A stretch of DNA of 10,074 nt from JBBDYH01 sp040901795 (lineage in GTDB: Bacteria; Planctomycetota; Planctomycetia; Pirellulales; JALHPA01): NCBI GenBank assembly GCA_040901795.1, contig JBBDYH010000002.1, forward strand, positions 1 to 10,074, given 5' to 3'. Shown one piece after another: positions 6,000-10,074 of the stretch. Positions within the stretch are counted from its first letter, which is position 1; each line of letters begins with the position of its first letter. Both the position numbers and the translations under genes were made by a program. The notes beneath the pieces were generated by a model. The model had not been told where the DNA came from, searched no databases, and was given only the letters and a program-made list of their open reading frames with translations.

Positions 6000-7172
6000 A
6001 TGCTTCGTTTTCGACCACTTCCCTGGGAATATGGCGTGCGGAACCTGCTCCGCCGGCCCGGTCGCAGTGCGCTCACGCTCGGCGGGCTGACGATTGTGGT
6101 GCTGCTGGTGCTGGTCGTGACGGCATTTGTCCGGGGTCTGGAGAGAACGCTGGCGGTCAGCGGCGATCCGCGCGTGGCGATCATTTATTCGCTGGGCACT
6201 GGCGAGAACGTCGAATACTCGTCGGTGTCCATGAGCACGGTCGATCTGTTGAAGGCCAGCGTGGCCGGCGTCGAAGAGCGCTTCGGGCAGCCGGCGGTTT
6301 CGGGCGAGCTATACCTGGGAACGCAGATCGTGCCGCGGGAAGGGGGCGAACCTACGATGGGACTCGTGCGCGGAGTGACGCCGTCGGTGTTGCTGGTGCG
6401 CAGCCAGGTGCAGATCACCGCAGGAACATGGCCGCAGGCCGGCGAAGTGCTGGTTGGCCGGCTGGCGGCCGCCAAACTGGGCTGGCGCGAAGAGGAGTTG
6501 GCCCCCGGCAGCACACTGGAGTTCGAAGGTAAGACGTGGCGCGTGAGCGGTACGTTCGCCGCGGGCGGCTCGGCCTTCGAGTCGGAGATGTGGTGTCCGG
6601 TCGAGGATCTGCAACAGGCGATGAAACGCTGGGACCTGAGCCTGGTGGCGGTGAAGGTCGGCTCGGCGGGCGATTTTGGCGAGGTGAGCCTGTTCTGCAA
6701 GGAGAACCGGCGCACGCTGGAGATCGAGTCGCAGCCCGAAACCGCCTACTATGCCTCGCTCAAGCGTCACTATTTGCACGTGCGCATCATGGGCTGGATC
6801 GTGGTTGCGCTGATCGCCGGCGCGGGTGTTTTCGCGGGGCTCAATACGATGTACGGCGCCGTCGTTGGCCGCATTCGTGAGCTGGCCATGCTGCAAACGA
6901 TCGGCTTTCTTCGCCGCGCGATCGCGATGAGCCTGATGCAAGAGGGAACCATCCTGGCCGCGGCTGCCTCGCTGATGGCGACGGTGTTGGCGGTCACGTT
7001 CATCAACGGAGTCGCCGTGCGGTTCACGATGGGGGCGTTTGCACTCCGCGTCGACAGTTTTACTTTGCTGGTCGGCTGCGCTGCCGGTTTGTTGCTGGGA
7101 CCGCTGGGCGCATTGCCGGCAGCCGTACGGGCCTTGCGCGAATCGATCGTCAATGGACTGAGAGCGGTCTGA
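6000..7172 (+). CDS. ABC transporter permease, MacB/FtsX (DevC-like) type
   Basis: This 390-residue inner-membrane protein has the MacB/FtsX permease layout. One transmembrane helix (about 26-46) follows a basic, amphipathic N-terminus (GVRNLLRRPGRSALT). A large periplasmic MacB_PCD-like domain follows (about 47-262). Three more helices come at about 264-285, 313-336 and 353-377. The cytoplasmic segment GRIRELAMLQTIGFLRRAI (290-308) matches the family signature that contacts the ATPase. Proteins of this class do not move substrate through a channel; they use ATP hydrolysis to drive periplasmic shape changes. With the adaptor and ATPase downstream it most resembles DevC of DevBCA exporters, which work with a TolC partner. 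The substrate is not known. The start at 6000 is preceded by a heptamer repeat and not by a Shine-Dalgarno sequence. Confidence 0.92.
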   Translation: MLRFRPLPWEYGVRNLLRRPGRSALTLGGLTIVVLLVLVVTAFVRGLERTLAVSGDPRVAIIYSLGTGENVEYSSVSMSTVDLLKASVAGVEERFGQPAVSGELYLGTQIVPREGGEPTMGLVRGVTPSVLLVRSQVQITAGTWPQAGEVLVGRLAAAKLGWREEELAPGSTLEFEGKTWRVSGTFAAGGSAFESEMWCPVEDLQQAMKRWDLSLVAVKVGSAGDFGEVSLFCKENRRTLEIESQPETAYYASLKRHYLHVRIMGWIVVALIAGAGVFAGLNTMYGAVVGRIRELAMLQTIGFLRRAIAMSLMQEGTILAAAASLMATVLAVTFINGVAVRFTMGAFALRVDSFTLLVGCAAGLLLGPLGALPAAVRALRESIVNGLRAV

Positions 7173-7227
7173 GCACGATGTGTGTCATATCTTCAAAACT
7201 TCTTTCAACACTACTCAACCTCATGTC

Positions 7228-7232
7228 AAGGA
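7228..7232 (+). promoter_or_regulatory. Shine-Dalgarno sequence of the OB-fold lipoprotein gene
   Basis: AAGGA lies 8 nt before the ATG at 7241. This site and the signal peptide that follows decide the start against in-frame ATGs at 7178 and 7223. The preceding 40 nt (7185-7224) contain no G, which would keep the site unstructured. Confidence 0.65.
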
Positions 7233-7240
7233 ACCGATCT

Positions 7241-7759
7241 ATGTACAAGATGCTTGCATTGCTGGTGTTAATTGCCGCGATCGCCGTGGGATGCGGACGT
7301 CGCCAATCCGATCCGGACAACGACGCGGAACTCACTGCGGTCGGCGAGCAGTACTTGATCGAGCAAGAGCCAGCCGACGCGCAACCGGTTGCCGAGGCGA
7401 TTCAAGGCGAAGACGAAGCCGAAGTGACCGTCGTTGGCCGGATCGGCGGCGAAGAGAATCCTTGGGTTGAAGACCTGGCGGCCTTCACCATCGTTGATCC
7501 CAGCCTGAAAGCATGCAGCGACATCCCGGGCGACATGTGTGAGAAGCCCTGGGACTATTGCTGCGAATCGCCGGACACCCTGCAAACGCACTCCGTCACG
7601 GTCAAGTTCGCCGATGAGAAGGGAACCATCGTCCCGGTTGATGCCCGGAAACTGTTCGGCGTCGAGCCGCTCCAGACGGTCGTCATCAAGGGCAAGTTGC
7701 GGAAGGACAAGTCCGGCAAGACCGCCGTGGTGGCCGAGAAGATGTACGTGAAAAGGTAA
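7241..7759 (+). CDS. Cysteine-containing lipoprotein with probable OB fold
   Basis: This 172-residue protein starts with a lipoprotein signal (MYKMLALLVLIAAIAVGC, lipobox AVGC, lipidated Cys18), so it should be anchored in the envelope. An acidic linker (about 22-60) is followed by alternating strands: VTVVGRIGG (62-70), AAFTIVD (80-86), VTVKFADEKGTIVPVDA, and a last pair from QTVVIKGKLRK to KMYVK. This order and the Gly placement suggest an OB fold, with a faint likeness to CcmE-type domains. Between the second and third strands sits an insert with C92, C100, C107 and C108 (spacing Cx7Cx6CC, containing PWDYCC). That could bind a metal or form disulfides; neither is shown. I know no named family. 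The gene lies 68 nt after the permease and before the adaptor, in the same direction, which suggests a shared task. Confidence 0.8.
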   Translation: MYKMLALLVLIAAIAVGCGRRQSDPDNDAELTAVGEQYLIEQEPADAQPVAEAIQGEDEAEVTVVGRIGGEENPWVEDLAAFTIVDPSLKACSDIPGDMCEKPWDYCCESPDTLQTHSVTVKFADEKGTIVPVDARKLFGVEPLQTVVIKGKLRKDKSGKTAVVAEKMYVKR

Positions 7760-7763
7760 TCCT

Positions 7764-7891
7764 TGTTCCCAGGCTCCGCCTGGGAACACACTGCCCGCGA
7801 GGCTCTGCCTCGCGGGAGGCAAGGACCGACGCAGATAGGCCGGCAGGCGGAGCCTGCTGACCAGCCCGTTCCCAGGCAGAGCCTGGGAACG
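7764..7891. repeat. Array of four hairpins between lipoprotein and adaptor genes
   Basis: Four palindromes with 3-nt loops lie in a row. The first has arms of 11 bp (7764-7774 / 7778-7788, core GTTCCCAGGC) and loop TCC. The second has 10-bp arms (7794-7803 / 7807-7816, core CCCGCGAGGC) and loop TCT. The third has 6-bp arms (7843-7848 / 7852-7857, GCAGGC) and loop GGA. The fourth has 11-bp arms (7867-7877 / 7881-7891, core GTTCCCAGGC) and loop AGA. By their loops, 1 and 2 point one way and 3 and 4 the other. The first hairpin starts 4 nt after the lipoprotein stop. No T tract follows any of them. Confidence 0.88.
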
Positions 7892-7918
7892 AGGAAGGCC
7901 ACCAGACACATTCACCAT

Positions 7919-9466
7919 ATGGTCGATCTCAAACATCTCGCCGTTGATCGCTCGTCGCCGAAGGTGCGCGGCATCGCGCCTCCGCCGCGAATTTGGTCGC
8001 GCTACGTGTTGCCCGGGGCGCTGATCGTCGGCTTTCTGGGGGTCATTGCCTGGTCGGCGCGGGATAGCCTGTTGCCGGCGAAGGCGGTCACCGTCATGCC
8101 GGTCATCTTCAGCGAAACGGCCATGCAAACCGAAGGCGCGCCGCTGTTCAAGGCGGCCGGCTGGGTCGAGCCGCGGCCCACGGTCGTGCAGGCGACCGCG
8201 CTGGCCGAAGGTGTCGTCGAACGACTGCTGGTGATCGAGGGCCAGCGTGTCAAGCAGGGCCAGGAGGTCGCACGGCTCATCGATCGCGACGCGGAGCTCG
8301 CGCTCGCCGAAGCGAAGGCCGATCTGGCACTAAAGGGAGCCGAACTGCAAAGCGCCAAAGCGGCGTCGGCAGCGGCGGAAACCACGCTTCAATACCCGGT
8401 GCAGCTCCAGGCCGCTTTGGCCGAGGCCGAAGCCATGCTGGCTCGCGCGCAGAACGAGTTGGCGACGTTACCGCTGCAGATCCAAGCGGCCGAGGCGAAA
8501 CTACGCTTCGCCGAACAGGATTACGAGGGGAATCGAGACGCCGGCGACGCCGTTTCCGGCCGTTCGCTGCAGCGGTCGCAAAGCGCGCTCGATGCAGCCC
8601 GCGCCATGCTCGACGAGCTAAAGGCCAGGCAGCCGCGCCTCGAACTGGAAACCGAAGCTCAACAGCGCCGCCGGGATGCACTGCAAAAACAGCTCGATCT
8701 GAAGACCGACGAAATCCGCGCCGTGGCCGAAACCAAGGCCGCGGTCGCCGCCGCCGAAGCTCGCCTCCAACAGGCCGAGGTCGCCGTCGATATCGCCCAA
8801 TTGCGGTTCGATCGCATGAGCGTCCGCGCCCCCTCCGACGGCGTGATCCTGGCACTGGTGGCGCAGCCCGGCAAACGCGTGATGGGTCAGTCGGCGCTCG
8901 GCGAGCCGGAGGCCAGCACGGTGGTCACGCTGTACGACCCCCAACGCCTCCAACTGCGGGCCGACGTGCGGCTGGAAGACGTGCCCAAGGTACAGCTCGG
9001 GCAGCGCGTCGAGATCGAGACGCCCTCGGCCGGCAAACCGCTCGCGGGCGAGGTGCTGGCGATCACCTCGATCACGGACATTCAAAAGAACACTTTGCAA
9101 GTCAAAGTGACGATCGAAGATCCACCTGACCGCGTCAAGCCGGACATGCTCGTGCAGGTGACGTTCCTGGCGCCGAAGAGCGACACCAGCGCCATGGCGA
9201 CATCGCACAAGATGCGCGTCTTCGTACCGCGATCGCTGGTCGAAAGCGGCGAGGGGGGCAACGCGGTTTGGGTAGCCGACCTGACCGCCGGCGTCGCGCG
9301 GCGCAAGCCGGTTCAACTTGGCGCGGCCTTGCCGGGCGGGCTAGTCGAGGTCGAAGGGCTGACGCCGGCTGACAAGCTGATTGTCGCGGGCCGCGAGAGC
9401 TTGGAAGACGGCGACCGCATCCGCGTGACGGGAGACGACACTTCGTTGGAACCATCGCGCCCATGA
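7919..9466 (+). CDS. HlyD/DevB-type periplasmic adaptor (membrane fusion protein)
   Basis: This 515-residue protein links an inner-membrane ABC permease to an outer-membrane duct. One transmembrane helix (about 29-47) anchors it. The first half of the lipoyl domain (about 76-121, with AEGVVERLLVIEGQRVKQGQEV) leads into a long Ala/Glu/Gln-rich coiled coil (about 122-298, over 170 residues). The second lipoyl half follows (VRAPSDGVI, 302-310), then a beta barrel (about 340-416) and a membrane-proximal domain to about 503. The coiled coil is longer than in MacA and nearer to HlyD/DevB types. The ATG at 7919 was chosen because the 52 codons of open frame upstream translate the hairpin array and would precede the membrane anchor with repeat-derived residues. 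The heptamer TCACCAT stands directly before the ATG; there is no Shine-Dalgarno sequence. Confidence 0.9.
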   Translation: MVDLKHLAVDRSSPKVRGIAPPPRIWSRYVLPGALIVGFLGVIAWSARDSLLPAKAVTVMPVIFSETAMQTEGAPLFKAAGWVEPRPTVVQATALAEGVVERLLVIEGQRVKQGQEVARLIDRDAELALAEAKADLALKGAELQSAKAASAAAETTLQYPVQLQAALAEAEAMLARAQNELATLPLQIQAAEAKLRFAEQDYEGNRDAGDAVSGRSLQRSQSALDAARAMLDELKARQPRLELETEAQQRRRDALQKQLDLKTDEIRAVAETKAAVAAAEARLQQAEVAVDIAQLRFDRMSVRAPSDGVILALVAQPGKRVMGQSALGEPEASTVVTLYDPQRLQLRADVRLEDVPKVQLGQRVEIETPSAGKPLAGEVLAITSITDIQKNTLQVKVTIEDPPDRVKPDMLVQVTFLAPKSDTSAMATSHKMRVFVPRSLVESGEGGNAVWVADLTAGVARRKPVQLGAALPGGLVEVEGLTPADKLIVAGRESLEDGDRIRVTGDDTSLEPSRP

Positions 9467-9486
9467 GAGTACGTCGGAACATTCAC

Positions 9487-9521
9487 CACTGACAAGCCGT
9501 CGCGGCGAAGGCTTGTCAGTG
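9487..9521. repeat. Long hairpin between adaptor and ATPase genes
   Basis: A perfect inverted repeat has 12-bp arms, CACTGACAAGCC (9487-9498) and GGCTTGTCAGTG (9510-9521), around an 11-nt loop. It begins 20 nt after the adaptor stop. The next bases are C- and A-rich, with no T tract, so it is not a typical terminator. It differs in sequence from the hairpins in the other gaps. Confidence 0.8.
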
Positions 9522-9530
9522 CCACCCTCA

Positions 9531-9558
9531 TCACCATTCACCATCGACCACTCACCAC
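9531..9558 (+). repeat. Heptanucleotide tandem repeat in the ATPase leader
   Basis: Four 7-nt units lie in register: units 1 and 2 read TCACCAT, unit 3 CGACCAC and unit 4 TCACCAC. The array ends 14 nt (two unit lengths) before the ATG at 9573. The whole stretch 9522-9572 contains only one G. TCACCAC also occurs at 9483-9489, overlapping the edge of the hairpin, and TCACCAT stands directly before the adaptor start (7912-7918). Confidence 0.8.
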
Positions 9559-9572
9559 CACTACCATTTCCC

Positions 9573-10074
9573 ATGCCTCTCATCGAAGTTCATAGCCTGA
9601 CCAAGATCTATCGCAAAGGCGATCAAGAGATCGCGCCGTTGGCCGACGCCGATCTGGCGATCGAGCGCGGCGAGTTCGTCTCGCTGATGGGCGCGAGCGG
9701 CTCCGGCAAGAGCACACTGCTCAACATTCTGGCCGGCATCGATCGGCCCACGAGTGGTGAAGTGATCGTCGCCGGCACCGCGATTCAGTCGCTCTCGCGC
9801 ACCCGCCTGGCCAACTGGCGGGCCGCCAACATCGGTTACATCTTCCAGATGCACAACCTGATTCCCGTGCTCACCGCGTACGAGAACGTCGAGCTGCCGC
9901 TGTTGCTCTTGCCGATGAGCCGGGCCGAGCGGCGGCGACGCACCGAGATCGCACTGGAGGCCGTGGGCCTGGTCGATCGCGCCACGCACTATCCGCGCCA
10001 GCTTTCCGGCGGGCAGGAGCAGCGGGTCGGCATTGCTCGGGCGATCGTCGCCAATCCGACGTTGGTCGTCGCCG
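9573..10074 (+). CDS. ABC transporter ATP-binding protein, MacB/LolD/DevA-like (3' end outside window)
   Basis: The first 167 codons of an ABC ATPase run to the window edge. The Walker A motif GASGSGKST lies at 40-48, the Q loop FQMHNLIP has Q92, and the signature motif LSGGQEQRVGIARA starts at 144. The sequence breaks off just before Walker B, so the catalytic Glu and the H loop are not seen. The SLSRTRLANWRAANIGYIFQ stretch is typical of the LolD/MacB/DevA group that serves FtsX-type permeases, which fits the permease at 6000-7172. The protein would bind ATP on the cytoplasmic face and drive export through permease and adaptor. The ATG at 9573 follows a heptamer repeat and a G-poor leader with no Shine-Dalgarno sequence. 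A TolC-type partner or a second permease may follow beyond the window. Confidence 0.93.
   Translation, partial: MPLIEVHSLTKIYRKGDQEIAPLADADLAIERGEFVSLMGASGSGKSTLLNILAGIDRPTSGEVIVAGTAIQSLSRTRLANWRAANIGYIFQMHNLIPVLTAYENVELPLLLLPMSRAERRRRTEIALEAVGLVDRATHYPRQLSGGQEQRVGIARAIVANPTLVVA

Noticed and set aside
7763..7918. In-frame N-terminal extension of the adaptor by 52 residues
   Set aside because: The extension translates the hairpin array (MFPGSAWEH and VPRQSLGTR are read-outs of the repeat), and the transmembrane anchor fits a start at 7919.
9463..9492. Nine-codon frame (MRVRRNIHH) starting in ATGA overlap with the adaptor stop
   Set aside because: Very short, no ribosome-binding site, and it ends in the hairpin; a leader peptide cannot be supported.
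9487..9521. Intrinsic terminator after the adaptor gene
   Set aside because: The stem is strong but no T tract follows, and the ATPase of the same exporter lies directly downstream.

Overview
The window looks like chromosomal DNA from a planctomycete, probably of the Pirellulales type. The reasons are the high G+C content, many starts without a Shine-Dalgarno sequence, a secreted sugar-hydrolase-like protein and a DUF885 protein of a kind common in that group, and several families of short palindromic repeats between genes. This placement is inferred from gene style and was not tested by phylogeny.

Left part (1-1907, + strand): the 3' end of a sensor histidine kinase is followed by a 414-nt non-coding stretch. 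That stretch holds three copies of one hairpin repeat, a near-consensus sigma-70 promoter (TTGACA, 17 nt, TATTAT) and a long leader with several palindromes. Next come an Rrf2-family regulator without the usual cluster-binding cysteines and a histidinol-phosphatase of the inositol-monophosphatase superfamily. The phosphatase meets a convergent neighbour with only 9 nt between the stop codons.

Middle part (1917-5303): a secreted DUF885 putative metallopeptidase (- strand) and a secreted TIM-barrel glycoside-hydrolase-like protein with a C-terminal beta domain (+ strand) diverge from a 180-nt gap that carries two further hairpins.

Right part (5345-10074, + strand): a second good promoter (TTGACC, 17 nt, TAGAAT) precedes five co-oriented genes. 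They encode a small exported Cys-rich protein, a MacB/FtsX-type ABC permease, a Cys-containing lipoprotein with an apparent OB fold, an HlyD/DevB-type adaptor with a long coiled coil, and the ABC ATPase, which is cut by the window end. Together they look like a DevBCA/MacAB-like export system with two unusual Cys-rich envelope partners. No TolC-type outer-membrane gene is visible.

The strongest new signal is in the gaps of this exporter cluster. Two leaders (before the permease and before the ATPase) end in four-unit heptanucleotide repeats placed 7 and 14 nt from the ATG, and the adaptor start is directly preceded by one copy of the same heptamer used before the ATPase. Three of the four gaps between these genes also carry a palindrome, each of a different family. 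Several reading frames run upstream into repeats, so starts were chosen inside them.
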